This document shows positions 1 to 9,011 of a stretch of DNA of 39,111 nucleotides, piece by piece. This DNA comes from Planctomycetota bacterium. Its GTDB lineage: Bacteria > Planctomycetota > UBA1135 > UBA2386. The stretch spans positions 1 through 39,111 of the forward strand of contig JADLHO010000013.1 in the NCBI GenBank assembly GCA_020848735.1. Direction: 5' to 3'. Below the pieces are notes generated by a model. The model was not told where the DNA came from, searched no databases, and was given only the letters and a program-made list of their open reading frames with translations. A program made the position numbers and the translations under genes. Each line of letters begins with the position of its first letter. Position 1 is the first letter of the stretch.

Positions 1-934
1 AGAGGGCGTCGAGCGCGCGGACGATGGCACCGCCGTTGCGCCGCCGCTGCATGCCCCAGCCGACCAGGATCGCGGTCGGGCCGTCGGCCAGATCGGCCGC
101 GAGCTGCCGCAGTTCGTCTTCTCCCAGCCCGGCGAGCGAAGCCCAGGACGCGACGCTCCGCGAGGAACAGAGGGCCCGGTAGCCGTCGACGTGGTCGCAG
201 CGGGTCAGGGCTTCGGCGTCGACGCCACCGGTCTCGAAGAGCACGCGCCCGGCGCCGAGCGCGAGAGCCAGGTCGCCGCCGGGTGAGGGCTGGAGCCAAC
301 GATCGACGCGGGAGCGGGTCCTGTGCGCGATCGGGTCGATCAGGGTCAGCGTGGCACCGGCCGCACGGCACTCGTCGAGCAGCGGCACGAGGTGCACGTT
401 GCTCACCAGGGGGTTCTTGCCCCAGAGCAGGATCCGGCGCGCGTTCCGCAGGTCGAAGAGGTCGTTGCTGTCGGAGACCCCGAAGTCCTGGATCTGCGCT
501 TCCTCGCCCGCGCCCGAGCAGATGTCGCCGATGGTCCCGGTGCAGGGGCCGAAGCGTTCGAAGAAGCGGCTCGCGATCGCCTTGAGGATCCCGAGGCTGC
601 CACCCGAGCGGTAGTGGAGGATCGCCGCCGGGCCGGACTCCGCCCGGATCGCGCTGAGCTTCGCCGCACAGATCCGAAGGGCTTCGTCGAGCGTCGCCTC
701 CCGGAAGGGCCGGCTGCGGCTCCCGCCTTCGCGGACGAGAGGCGCGCGCAAGCGCTGGGGTGACTCGAGGAGGGCCGGGAAGCGACTGGTGCGGAAGCAG
801 AGGAAGCCCCGTGTCACCGGGTGCTCGGGATCGCCCTTCAACGAGCGGAGCCGACCGTCCTCGAGCTCCGCCACGAGCCCGCATGCATCGGGGCAGTCGC
901 GGTTGCAGGTGCTCTTGCGGATCTCGACTGCCAT
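1..934 (-). CDS. Molybdopterin-dependent oxidoreductase, N-terminal part (cut by the window edge)
   Basis: The reading frame starts at an ATG whose complement lies at 932-934 and stays open to base 1, so about 311 residues are visible and the C-terminus is missing. Seen: an N-terminal 4Fe-4S motif with cysteines at residues 10, 14, 18 and 46 (C-x3-C-x3-C-x27-C), followed by GDPEHPVTRGFLC, typical of the DMSO-reductase superfamily. C139 in GTIGDICSGAG sits where the family usually places its molybdenum ligand (Cys, Sec or Ser). Known for the family: bis-MGD enzymes oxidising or reducing small substrates such as formate, nitrate or sulfur oxyanions. The substrate cannot be told from this part. 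No Tat signal is visible at the N-terminus, so a cytoplasmic enzyme is likely. A TAGACT box lies 9 nt before the ATG and there is no Shine-Dalgarno sequence. Confidence 0.88.
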   Translation of the reverse strand, partial: MAVEIRKSTCNRDCPDACGLVAELEDGRLRSLKGDPEHPVTRGFLCFRTSRFPALLESPQRLRAPLVREGGSRSRPFREATLDEALRICAAKLSAIRAESGPAAILHYRSGGSLGILKAIASRFFERFGPCTGTIGDICSGAGEEAQIQDFGVSDSNDLFDLRNARRILLWGKNPLVSNVHLVPLLDECRAAGATLTLIDPIAHRTRSRVDRWLQPSPGGDLALALGAGRVLFETGGVDAEALTRCDHVDGYRALCSSRSVASWASLAGLGEDELRQLAADLADGPTAILVGWGMQRRRNGGAIVRALDAL

Positions 935-943
935 GGCGGCGCG

Positions 944-949
944 AGTCTA
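944..949 (-). promoter_or_regulatory. -10-like box TAGACT, 9 nt before the oxidoreductase ATG
   Basis: On the minus strand TAGACT is followed by 9 nt and then the ATG. It belongs to the TAnnnT series described in the findings. A transcript from it would start at or next to the start codon (inference). Confidence 0.5.
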
Positions 950-1211
950 TCGACGCCCGACGAGCAAGCACGCGCAGGGGGCGACCGACATGCGCGAGCC
1001 GCTCTCGTGCACCGACAGAAAGTTCCGCCGCGCCGCCGTGTTGGCTCGTCGATCGCGACGCACCGCGCGTGGCCGCGGCGGCCCGGACCGCCGCTTCGCG
1101 AACCCCGCGGGCCTGGTTCACTTTGCAGAGCCAAGCACCGGGTTTTCCACGTCGATCGGCGTAGGCCCTTGTCCCCGCAGCAGATAAGGTCGCGCGATCC
1201 CGTGGACGAAA

Positions 1212-1229
1212 ACCTAACTTGCGTTAGGT
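1212..1229. promoter_or_regulatory. 7-bp dyad ACCTAAC-TTGC-GTTAGGT, candidate operator
   Basis: Perfect 7-bp inverted repeat with a 4-nt centre, in the most AT-rich part of the region before the porin. It overlaps TAACTT (1215-1220), a possible -10 box. The symmetry fits a dimeric repressor site or a short hairpin. No regulator gene lies beside it, so the assignment is inference. Confidence 0.35.
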
Positions 1230-1390
1230 ATCCGAGAAAAAATCTGGCGTTTCTTGTTTGGAGGCAGAGGGGGAGGGTCCCTAGCGTCCCTTGCCAACGA
1301 CGGCTGGCTTGCCACGCCGTCGCGGGCCGAGCGGTGCTCGACCCATCGCTTCCAACGCAGAACTCACGACAGGAATCGATCCCGCTCAGG

Positions 1391-1396
1391 GAGGAG
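1391..1396 (+). promoter_or_regulatory. Shine-Dalgarno GAGGAG of the porin gene
   Basis: GAGGAG ends 8 nt before the ATG at 1405. It favours the 1405/1408 ATG pair over the upstream in-frame ATG at 1291 and places a signal-like hydrophobic segment at the N-terminus. Confidence 0.7.
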
Positions 1397-1404
1397 ATCA
1401 AACG

Positions 1405-2670
1405 ATGATGAACCCGATCGGACTCGGGCTCGCGGTCGCCGCAACGGCAACCCTCGGCTTCGCTTCGACCAACGGTGGCCCCAACGGTGGCCCGGAGAAG
1501 GCGAACGCGCCCGTCCTCGACACGCTCTGGCAGGACGGCATCAAGGTCAGCTACAAGCCGGGTGGCGGCGTGACCTTCGCGGCGAACGACTTCAGCATGC
1601 GACTCTCGGGCCGCATCCAGGCGCGCTGGCATTTCACCGCGCTGGACGGCGCGCTCCCGGACACGAACTCGTTCCAGGCCCGCCGCGCGCGGACCAAGAT
1701 CGACGGCTTCGTCTGGAGCGAGGACATCACCTACATGATGCAGATGGAGCACGCGGGGATGCCGGACATCCTCGACGTCCTCGTCGGCTGGCGCTTCTGG
1801 AAGAACGACGACGCGTTCGTCGCGCTCTCGCTCGGCCTCCAGAAGTTCCGCGCCGGCCTCCAGTCGGACATCAGCTCGGGCAGCCTCGAGTTCGCGGAGC
1901 GCTCCGTCGCCTCCGCCACGTTCGCCAACAACCGCGCGACCGGCGCCCTGCTCTACGGCGGGCTCGGCAAGGTCGAGGGCGGCCACAGCTTCATGTGGCA
2001 CGTCGGCGCGATGAACAACGACACCGCGGCCGGCTCCGGCCAGGCGGCCTGGGCGGCGAACGAGCACAACGAGCTCAACTTCTCGCTCGGTCTCCTCTGG
2101 GCCATGGAAGGCACGAAGGGCCCGACGAGCATGACCGAGGGTGACCTCGCGCACTCCGGCAAGTTCGAGCCCGTCATCGGCGGCAACTTCGCCATCTTCA
2201 ACGACAGCATCGGCGGCGTCGACAACGAGGCCACCTCGATCAACGTCTACGCCCAGATCAAGACCGGCAGCGGCATCGCGGCCCAGGGCGAAGTCTTCAT
2301 CCGCAGCGACGAGCTCCAGACCGGCGCCCCCGCCGAGGCCGACTCGATGGGTTGGTACCTGCAGGGCACCTACACGACCGCTCCGGGCGAGGGCACGCAG
2401 TGGGGCTTCGGCGCCCGCGTCGCGATGGTCACCTTCGACGACCCCGCCGTGCTCGGCGTCGGCTCGTCGCTCCCGGGTGTCGGCGCCGCGCTCGCCGGCT
2501 TCTCGCAGGGTGAGGTGATGGAGATCAGCGGCGTGATCAACGCCTACTACCACGAGCACAAGCTGAAGAGCCAGCTCGTCGTGTCGCACCAGAGCATCGA
2601 CGCCGATGCCGGCTTCGGCACGGACTCGGACAACATCGCCATCGACGTCATGGCGACGCTGCACTTCTGA
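1405..2670 (+). CDS. Outer-membrane porin, phosphate-selective porin O/P-like
   Basis: 421 residues from the ATG at 1405 (a second ATG follows at 1408). Seen: a short hydrophobic N-terminus (about residues 4-20, GLGLAVAATATLGFAS) consistent with export, then alternating hydrophobic/polar beta-strand patterning with many Gly and aromatic residues. The segment FSMRLSGRIQARWHF, followed by FQARRARTKIDGFVW, matches the start of the OprO/OprP porin barrel. The protein ends in MATLHF, a terminal aromatic typical of outer-membrane barrels. Known for the family: trimeric channels, often anion- or phosphate-selective; the substrate here is unknown. The gene is monocistronic, with a long leader carrying a Shine-Dalgarno sequence and a strong hairpin 44 nt after the stop. 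Its length fits the family. Confidence 0.82.
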   Translation: MMNPIGLGLAVAATATLGFASTNGGPNGGPEKANAPVLDTLWQDGIKVSYKPGGGVTFAANDFSMRLSGRIQARWHFTALDGALPDTNSFQARRARTKIDGFVWSEDITYMMQMEHAGMPDILDVLVGWRFWKNDDAFVALSLGLQKFRAGLQSDISSGSLEFAERSVASATFANNRATGALLYGGLGKVEGGHSFMWHVGAMNNDTAAGSGQAAWAANEHNELNFSLGLLWAMEGTKGPTSMTEGDLAHSGKFEPVIGGNFAIFNDSIGGVDNEATSINVYAQIKTGSGIAAQGEVFIRSDELQTGAPAEADSMGWYLQGTYTTAPGEGTQWGFGARVAMVTFDDPAVLGVGSSLPGVGAALAGFSQGEVMEISGVINAYYHEHKLKSQLVVSHQSIDADAGFGTDSDNIAIDVMATLHF

Positions 2671-2711
2671 GCGAAGTGCTCGCCGGCCCCGCAGCGCGGG
2701 GACGCGCGAAC

Positions 2712-2739
2712 GAGGGGGCGGGCTTCGGCCCGCCCCCTT
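2712..2739 (+). terminator. Strong GC hairpin with TTCG tetraloop after the porin gene
   Basis: A perfect 10-bp stem (arms 2714-2723 and 2728-2737) is closed by a TTCG loop, with one further A-T pair outside, and is followed by only two T residues. UUCG tetraloops on GC stems are typical of intrinsic terminators. The weak T-run leaves some doubt. Confidence 0.65.
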
Positions 2740-2744
2740 GCACG

Positions 2745-2750
2745 TACAGT
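2745..2750 (+). promoter_or_regulatory. -10-like box TACAGT, 10 nt before the lipoprotein ATG
   Basis: TACAGT lies between the porin terminator and the next ATG, with 10 nt between it and the start codon. No Shine-Dalgarno sequence is seen. It is part of the TAnnnT series. Confidence 0.45.
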
Positions 2751-2760
2751 CCGCTCCCTC

Positions 2761-5700
2761 ATGACCGCTGATCGTGCGACGCCCGGGCCGGTGCCGGGAT
2801 TGACCGTGCTCGCGCTGCTGGCAGCCTGCGGCGCGCCACAGCCGGCGCCGGATGCGTCGCGAGCCCGGCTCGAGGGCAGGGCGGCGGTCGCGCTGGTCCA
2901 CGACCAGGTGCTGACCCTGCTCGCGCGCCACCCCGACGGCCGCGAATCGCCGGTCGCCGAGCTGCGCTCGCTGCGCTTCGACGCGGGGGATCGGCCGCAG
3001 GATCTGCCCTTCCGCTCCTGGACCCGCGACGGCGATACCCTCCGCCTCGAGGTCGCCTCGCCGGTCGACCACGAGCTCTCCGTCGAGCTGACCTTCACCG
3101 CGGACGCGGCTCTGCAGGTGCGCGTCGTCGACCGCATCCGCGCCCGCGCGCGCATCACCGAGCTCGGGCTGGTCTGGTGGGCGGTGCAGCAGGGTCGCCC
3201 CGACGAGGTCGAAGCGCCGCTCGTGCATCCGGAGCCCGACGCGCTCGCCGGCGACGCGGCGTTCCGCGCACCGATCGCGTTCGTCCGCCACGGGGAGCTC
3301 GCGTTCGCGGTCCTGCCGGACCTCGACTCGTTGGCAGCGGAGCGTCCGTTGCCGCAGGCCCTCAGCCTCGATGCCGGCGAGCGCACGGCGATCCGCCACA
3401 CGCTGATCGGTCAGTCCTTCGACGCCGTCTTCGGCCGACCGGCCCGCGATCCCGCCGCGGGCCGCACGCTCCGCGGCGAGCTGCTGGAACTCCGCCACAC
3501 GATCCGCGGCATCGCCTCCTCCGACCCGGACCGGATCCTGCGCTCGCTCCGCGACGAGCTCTGGCTCCGGCACGCGACGCCGCGCCTGACCGGGTCGGCG
3601 GATCCGCTGCAGGGGGAGAGCTTCGACGGGCTGGCGGGGTCCTTCGCCGCCGATCTCGTCGCGCGGCGCCTGAAGCGCGCGGGGCGCGACGGGCGGGAGC
3701 AGCTCGCCGTGCTCGACCCGCTCGACGCGGCGCCCGATCGCGAGTTGTTCCGCTTCGGTGCGTCGAGCAACGCGTTGGCCGACGCGGTCGCCCTGGCTCG
3801 CCTCGCGCGGCGCCTCGGCCGCGACGACTGGCGGCGTCAGGCCAGCCAGGTCACCGCCTTCGCCCTCGCCGCGCCTCGTCGCAGCGGTCTCATCCCACAC
3901 GCGCTGCTGCGCACGCCGTCGACGGGATCCGAGCGCTGGTCCCCGGGCGACCCCGACGGCCCGCAGCCCCTGGCCTTCGCCGCGCTCGACGCCGCGCGCA
4001 CGGGGCTCTTCCTCCTGGAGCTGGCATCGCTGCAACCCGAACACCGCGATGCCATCCGCGGTGCGAGCGCCGACCTCGCGCGCTTCTTCGCGGACAACCA
4101 GGCGAGCGACGGTTCGATCCCGGCCTTCTTCGACGCCACGTTCCTTCGCCCCTTGCCGCGCGAGACCTCGCCACCCGGCGCAGCCGCCGCCGGACCCGCG
4201 GCCTTCCTCGCGCGCTGGTCCGCCTGGACCGGCGATGCCGCCGCCGGCAACGCCGCACGCCGCGCGCTCGGCCATCTCGCGGAGTCGGCCCTGCCGGCGC
4301 GCAGCTTCGCCGACCCCTCGCGCGAGGCGATCGTCGACCGGCGCAGCGGTCTCGCCCGCATCGATCTCCTCCCGCTCGCGCTCGCCGCGATCGCGGCCGT
4401 CGAACTCGCGGGCGAGGACGCCGCCTACCGCGTGATCGCCACGCGTCTGCTCGACGAACTCGCCGGGCTGCAGCAGCTCTGGGATCCACCCTGGATCCCG
4501 ATCCGCAGCTTCGGCGGCTTCACGCGCTCGAATGCGGACTGCATCTGGAACGACGGCGACACCGCGCTGGCGGCAGAGGCCCTGCTCGATGGCTACCGCG
4601 TGCTCGGCCGGCGCCTGGATCTCGAACGGGGAGTGGCGGCGCTGCGCTCGGCCATGGTGGCGCCCGCTCCCTACGACGCGGTGCTCGCCACGCGCGCGGA
4701 CCCGACTGCGGCCCTCGGGTCGGCCGTGGCGTGCGCCGAGCGGGTGCGCGAGCGACTCGGCCAGATCGTGGTGGAGCTCGACGAGGGCTGGGCGCTCGGC
4801 ATCGACGGCGTGACGGCGACCCTCGTCACGCGGGACGCGGGCACGGTCGGCCTCCGGGTGACCTCGACCGGCTCCGCGGACGAGCCCTTCCTCCTGCGAG
4901 CACCGCACGGGGGCGCGGTCCCGAGCCGCGTCGCGATCAACGGCATCGAGATCGCGAACCCCGCGGCGCTGATCGCCGGGGCCGTTCCCGTCACCGCGCG
5001 CCGTCTACCCCGGCTCGAGTTCCGTCCGCCGCACACGATTCCATCGGACTCGGCCTGGCAGCCGGTCCTGCGTTGGCACGGCGTGGTCCCCGACGAAGGC
5101 AGCGTGCGGTTCGTCGTCCAGACTCGCGGACGTCGCGTCGTCCTTCCGACGCGCGTCGAGGACGACGGTCTGCTCGCTGCCACCGTGCCGCTGAGCACGC
5201 ACGGCATGTCCAGCGCTGAGGTCCTGTTCGCCCACGCCGAACTCGAGGTCGACGGCTTCGTCACCCGCGAGCCGATGGGACGGCCGCGCAAGCTGAGGAT
5301 CGGCACGATGTCGGCGATCGACCCGGGCGATGACCTCGAGCTCGACCTGGTCGTCGCCAGCGATGGCACGCGGGTGATGCGCTTCGTCGACGGCCGTGAG
5401 TTCGCGCGCCAGGCCGAGCCCGGGCAACACTTCGTGTATCGCCTCGCGGTGCCGAGCGGCTCGTCGTCCCTCGAGCTGCGCCTGAGGGTCGCGGGGGCGC
5501 TGAGCATCCGCGATCGCGACGGCGGCCGTCTCCTGCTGGAGTCCTCGCGAACCGATCACGCCGCGCGCGACGTCGAGCTCCAGCTCGCCGACCCGAGACT
5601 CTGGTCGACGGGGGATCTCCTCCTCGTGTTCGAGCCCGCCACGGACGAAGCGATCGAGGTCGCGCGGATGGAGTACCGCGCGATCGGCTCGACGCCCACG

Positions 5701-7620
5701 GCCGCCGACGCCGGCAAGGTCGTGGATCGCCGCGATCCCGAACCGTCGATCCATCTCAGCGTCGTCCCCCTCGTCTTGCGCGGCGAACGGGAACGCACGA
5801 TCGAGGCGCTGGAGCAGGCGGTGTTCGGGGGCGAGGAGTACCGCATCACACCCGAGCCCGAGCCGCGCGCCAGCGCGGGCTCGCTCGCGCGCTACGTCGA
5901 CCGGATCTCCGGGGGACGGACCGCGCTGCGCGGCGCGATCGCCGAACCGCTGGTCGTCGACCTCGGCCTCGAGGCGATCGCCGCCGGTGAGGAGGCGGCC
6001 CTCGAGGCCTTGCGCGACGCGATCCTCGCGGCCGCACGGCGCGCCGGGCCCGGTCCCCTCGATGTCGTGCTCGCGCTGTACTCCGGCAGCCCCCATGCCG
6101 ACCTCGAGGGGCAGCGGATCGAGACCCCCGGTGAGCTCCCCATCGTGCTCTGCGCCGAACGCGAGACCGACGGCAGCTTCCTCTCCTGTGGCCGGCTCGC
6201 GTACCGCGTGCTCGGCGCACGCTTCGACTTCGTCGACCTCTCCTCGCCCGCCGAGGGCAACTTCGGCGAACTCGCCCTCGGGAGCCTGGCCGACGGTCAC
6301 GCCGCCGCGGCGCCGGCGGGACCGAACCTGCTCCGCGCGGGCTGGGCCACGCTCGTCGACGTGGCGCACGACCCCCAGGCGCGCGAGGTGAAGCTCGCGC
6401 CCTCGGTGAATGGTCGCTCCATGCTCCTCATCGACGTGCCGCCCCTCGACCGACTCGGTGCCGCGCTGCTCGAGACGATCGCACCGCGCAACGAGCGCGA
6501 CAGCGCCGGTCTTGCCGTGACGTGGGAGCTGAACGCCGGGCACGAACCGACGCTCGCCCTCCTCGATGGACGCCGGGTGCGGCCGCAGCGCTGGCGCATC
6601 CCGTCCCAGGGTCCGGCGGTGCGCTCGCCCTTCGAGCCCGGCACGAGCGCCACGCTCTTCCGTGCAGCGTCCCGCCTCGACGGCCGCAGCACGCCCCCAC
6701 TCGCGACGCCGACCGGCGAGGCGCCGTGGCAGATCGACAACCTCCGGCTCGATGCCTCCGGCACGGCCTCGTTCTCGATCCGCTGGCTCGGAGTCGACGT
6801 CCTGCGACTGCCGATCGCCTGGCGCGCCGGTGACGCGGCCCGGCTGGGGCCGGTCCCGACCGACGGCCGTGATCGCGGCGTCGGCGCCGTCGCGCTCGAT
6901 GCGGATGGACTTCGGCTCGCCCTGCCCGACCGGCGGGACGCCGTGCTCCACGCCTCGGTGGTGATGCCTGCGAGCCAGGCGCCGCTGCGTTGGTTCGCGA
7001 GACTCGCCGCGATCCGCGATGGCAGCGTCGAGTTCAAGGTCCTCTGCGGTGGACGCGAGCTGCTGCGAACCGAGCTCGACGGCGATGCATGCGAGCTGCG
7101 CGTCGATCTCCCCGGCGCCGCGTCGAGCGACGGCATCGAACTCGTGTGTCGCCGGCTCACGGGAGCACCGGTGCTGGAGTTCGCCTACGTCGTCGCCGTG
7201 CCGCGCTCGGGCACCGAAGGCGAACTGCGGCTGACGTCGCTGCCGGTCAGGACGATCACCGCGGCCGACGGTTCACGACTCGGGGGGGCGCGGTCGCTCA
7301 CGCTCGACGGCTTCGGACGCGCGTCCTTGCGCGAGGCGGCGATCGTGCCTCCCGGCCACGGCACGCTGCGCCTCGCGATCGCCCGACCGGCGGGCGCGCA
7401 GGGACGTCTGCGCCTGCAGATCGAGGTCCGCGAGGCGGCGGGGCCGAGACGCTCGCGTGTCCTCGACGGCTACGAGTTCGCCGCCGGTCAGGGACTCGAA
7501 CTGCTCATCGTCGAACTCCCCCACGGCGACGAGCAGCACGTCGGTTTCGTCGAGTTCGCGTTCGAAGGCACCCCCGGCGAGTCGCTCGCGATCCTCGAGG
7601 CGACGCTGCTCCGAGGCTGA
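2761..7620 (+). CDS. Very large lipoprotein of unknown function (1619 aa)
   Basis: I do not recognise this protein as a whole. Seen: N-terminal hydrophobic stretch LTVLALLAACGA with a lipobox (LAAC, Cys24), so it is probably a lipoprotein facing the periplasm. Residues about 250-640 are rich in Ala/Leu/Arg helices with conserved-looking Trp and aromatic patches such as LWDPPWIPIRSFGGF and DCIWNDGDTALAAEALLDGY. This resembles an alpha/alpha-barrel (six-hairpin) fold as in glycosidases and lyases, but no catalytic assignment is possible. The remainder (about 640-1619) reads as several beta-sandwich-like modules rich in Val, Asp and Gly. The gene stands alone: its promoter follows the porin terminator, and it ends 10 nt before the convergent fliN. 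Codon use matches its neighbours. An exported carbohydrate-active protein is the best guess, with low certainty. Confidence 0.75.
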   Translation: MTADRATPGPVPGLTVLALLAACGAPQPAPDASRARLEGRAAVALVHDQVLTLLARHPDGRESPVAELRSLRFDAGDRPQDLPFRSWTRDGDTLRLEVASPVDHELSVELTFTADAALQVRVVDRIRARARITELGLVWWAVQQGRPDEVEAPLVHPEPDALAGDAAFRAPIAFVRHGELAFAVLPDLDSLAAERPLPQALSLDAGERTAIRHTLIGQSFDAVFGRPARDPAAGRTLRGELLELRHTIRGIASSDPDRILRSLRDELWLRHATPRLTGSADPLQGESFDGLAGSFAADLVARRLKRAGRDGREQLAVLDPLDAAPDRELFRFGASSNALADAVALARLARRLGRDDWRRQASQVTAFALAAPRRSGLIPHALLRTPSTGSERWSPGDPDGPQPLAFAALDAARTGLFLLELASLQPEHRDAIRGASADLARFFADNQASDGSIPAFFDATFLRPLPRETSPPGAAAAGPAAFLARWSAWTGDAAAGNAARRALGHLAESALPARSFADPSREAIVDRRSGLARIDLLPLALAAIAAVELAGEDAAYRVIATRLLDELAGLQQLWDPPWIPIRSFGGFTRSNADCIWNDGDTALAAEALLDGYRVLGRRLDLERGVAALRSAMVAPAPYDAVLATRADPTAALGSAVACAERVRERLGQIVVELDEGWALGIDGVTATLVTRDAGTVGLRVTSTGSADEPFLLRAPHGGAVPSRVAINGIEIANPAALIAGAVPVTARRLPRLEFRPPHTIPSDSAWQPVLRWHGVVPDEGSVRFVVQTRGRRVVLPTRVEDDGLLAATVPLSTHGMSSAEVLFAHAELEVDGFVTREPMGRPRKLRIGTMSAIDPGDDLELDLVVASDGTRVMRFVDGREFARQAEPGQHFVYRLAVPSGSSSLELRLRVAGALSIRDRDGGRLLLESSRTDHAARDVELQLADPRLWSTGDLLLVFEPATDEAIEVARMEYRAIGSTPTAADAGKVVDRRDPEPSIHLSVVPLVLRGERERTIEALEQAVFGGEEYRITPEPEPRASAGSLARYVDRISGGRTALRGAIAEPLVVDLGLEAIAAGEEAALEALRDAILAAARRAGPGPLDVVLALYSGSPHADLEGQRIETPGELPIVLCAERETDGSFLSCGRLAYRVLGARFDFVDLSSPAEGNFGELALGSLADGHAAAAPAGPNLLRAGWATLVDVAHDPQAREVKLAPSVNGRSMLLIDVPPLDRLGAALLETIAPRNERDSAGLAVTWELNAGHEPTLALLDGRRVRPQRWRIPSQGPAVRSPFEPGTSATLFRAASRLDGRSTPPLATPTGEAPWQIDNLRLDASGTASFSIRWLGVDVLRLPIAWRAGDAARLGPVPTDGRDRGVGAVALDADGLRLALPDRRDAVLHASVVMPASQAPLRWFARLAAIRDGSVEFKVLCGGRELLRTELDGDACELRVDLPGAASSDGIELVCRRLTGAPVLEFAYVVAVPRSGTEGELRLTSLPVRTITAADGSRLGGARSLTLDGFGRASLREAAIVPPGHGTLRLAIARPAGAQGRLRLQIEVREAAGPRRSRVLDGYEFAAGQGLELLIVELPHGDEQHVGFVEFAFEGTPGESLAILEATLLRG

Positions 7621-7630
7621 GCTCGCGCGA

Positions 7631-7990
7631 TCACGCGCGCGGAACCGCACTGCGCTCGCGCGCCTCGACGATCGAGGTGATGCGCACGCCGTAGCAGTCG
7701 TCGACCTTCACGACCTCACCGCGGGCGATGAGCTTGCCGTTGACGCGCAGATCGACCGGATCACCCGCGCGCTTGTCGAGCCGCAGCACGCTGCCGGGCA
7801 CGAGGTCGAGCACCGAATCGAGCGTGGCGCGCGTCGACCCGACCTCGACGGCGATCTCGAGCTCCACGTCGAGGTAGCGCTCGATGTCCGCCGAGCTGGC
7901 GGCGGGATCGCGCTCGTCGCGCAGCGCGCCGAAGCTCAGCGGCTTGGCGCGCGGCTGGGATCCAGGGTTGTCGAACACGGCCTTGTCCAT
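7631..7990 (-). CDS. fliN: Flagellar switch protein FliN
   Basis: 119 residues. The C-terminal half (about 38-112) is a SpoA/FliN domain with the typical run LDLVPGSVLRLDKRAG, then PVDLRVNGKLIARGEV and YGVRITSIV. FliN forms the lower part of the flagellar C-ring, binds FliM, and in other bacteria docks the FliH/FliI export ATPase complex. The N-terminal 35 residues are variable, as usual, and the length is close to the family norm (about 100-140). The ATG lies 4 nt after the fliM stop, so the two are translated from one message. It is the last gene of the block; the opposing lipoprotein gene ends only 10 nt away, with no clear terminator between them. Confidence 0.93.
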   Translation of the reverse strand: MDKAVFDNPGSQPRAKPLSFGALRDERDPAASSADIERYLDVELEIAVEVGSTRATLDSVLDLVPGSVLRLDKRAGDPVDLRVNGKLIARGEVVKVDDCYGVRITSIVEARERSAVPRA

Positions 7991-7994
7991 GGCA

Positions 7995-9011
7995 TCACGA
8001 TCCGTCGTGGTCTTCGTCCGTCAGTTCGAGCACCTTGAGGGCGCGCAGGGCACCCGCCCGGCCGAGCGTGCCGCGGAGCTTGACGATCCCGCCGACGCGG
8101 GCGTCGAGTTTCGCGCCGACGCGCACGGTGGTCGGCAGCACGTCACCCACGCGGAGCCCGAGCACGCTTCGCAGGTCGCTCCGCACGCGGCCGAGTTCGA
8201 CGACCATCGGCAGCGGCGCGTCGAGCAGGCTGCGGGTCATCACAGGGCGGAGGCGTCCACGGCCACCCGCCGTCGACCCGCGGCGTGCGTCGAGGTCGCG
8301 CTGCAGCAGCGGATCGAGCTCGGCGTGCGGCAGCGTGAGGCGGATCACGTGATCCGCGCCCGAACCCGAGATGCGCATGACCGCGGCGAGCACGAGGTCG
8401 TCGGGCTGCGGCGCACGGCCGAGCAGGGCCGGGTCGACGGTGGATCCGAGCAGACGTGCGGTGAGCGGTGCGAGCGTGCGGAGGCTGATCGCCAGACGCT
8501 CGGCCACGGGCACCACGATGCCTTCGGCGACCGCGAGTTCGGCCCGCGTGAACGAGGGCGCAGCCGTGGTGGTGGTCGGATTGCTGCTGCCGCCGAGTGC
8601 GAGCTCCACGAGTTGCCGCACCAGCGCACCCGGGATCTCGACGCAGGCGGGTCCGCGCAGCGGATCGAGCGCGATCTCGAAGAGCAACGACGGCGGCTTG
8701 AACTCGGCGCGCCACGTCGCCCAGCGGATCGACTCCACGGACTGGCATTCCCCGCGCAGCGGGCGCTCCACCTGACGCGCGAGTTCCGCCCCGAGGGAGC
8801 GTGCCGTCTCCGCGAGCAGGCGATCGAGGTAGCCGAGCTCCCCGTCACCCATCCGACTCGGAGCGAACAGGTCGTAGGTCTCGACCTCGCCCGGGCTCGC
8901 CATGCCCGCGTGCACCGCGATCGCGCCCGCCACCTCACCGCTCTCGCCCCCCTGCTCCCGGAAGAGCTGGAGCAAAGTGTCGATCTCCTCGGAGGACAAC
9001 AGGTCGCTCAT
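7995..9011 (-). CDS. fliM: Flagellar motor switch protein FliM
   Basis: 338 residues from the ATG at 9011; the reading frame is open further upstream but the family N-terminus fixes this start. Seen: N-terminal LSSEEIDTLLQLF, the conserved FliM peptide that binds phospho-CheY in other bacteria. A CheC-like middle domain follows (about 45-230), including the LGGSSNPT turn at the position of the family's GGxG motif, and then a C-terminal SpoA domain (about 255-325). Role: C-ring protein joining FliG to FliN and receiving chemotaxis input. The ATG overlaps the fliL stop as ATGA, so translation is coupled. Length is normal (about 330). Confidence 0.92.
   Translation of the reverse strand: MSDLLSSEEIDTLLQLFREQGGESGEVAGAIAVHAGMASPGEVETYDLFAPSRMGDGELGYLDRLLAETARSLGAELARQVERPLRGECQSVESIRWATWRAEFKPPSLLFEIALDPLRGPACVEIPGALVRQLVELALGGSSNPTTTTAAPSFTRAELAVAEGIVVPVAERLAISLRTLAPLTARLLGSTVDPALLGRAPQPDDLVLAAVMRISGSGADHVIRLTLPHAELDPLLQRDLDARRGSTAGGRGRLRPVMTRSLLDAPLPMVVELGRVRSDLRSVLGLRVGDVLPTTVRVGAKLDARVGGIVKLRGTLGRAGALRALKVLELTDEDHDGS

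Larger units (their letters stand above)
935..1404. other. 470-nt divergent intergenic region and porin leader
   Basis: No credible gene is seen between the divergently oriented oxidoreductase and the porin. It holds the TAGACT box of the oxidoreductase, an AT-rich island around 1211-1260 with a 7-bp dyad (1212-1229), and a 7-bp stem (arms 1298-1304 and 1316-1322, 11-nt loop) in the probable 5' leader of the porin. A good Shine-Dalgarno sequence lies just before the porin start. The long structured leader contrasts with the very short leaders elsewhere in the window and suggests post-transcriptional or repressor control of the porin (inference). Confidence 0.6.

Noticed and set aside
1291..1404. 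Upstream ATG for the porin
   Set aside because: It would bury the signal-like segment 38 residues in; the Shine-Dalgarno site points to 1405.
838..4908. Very long minus-strand open frame (about 1356 codons) opposite the porin and lipoprotein genes
   Set aside because: It spans several genes and intergenic signals, its protein is Arg/Glu/Gly-biased without domains, and the plus-strand genes have signal peptides and family motifs. It is an antisense shadow of GC-rich codons.
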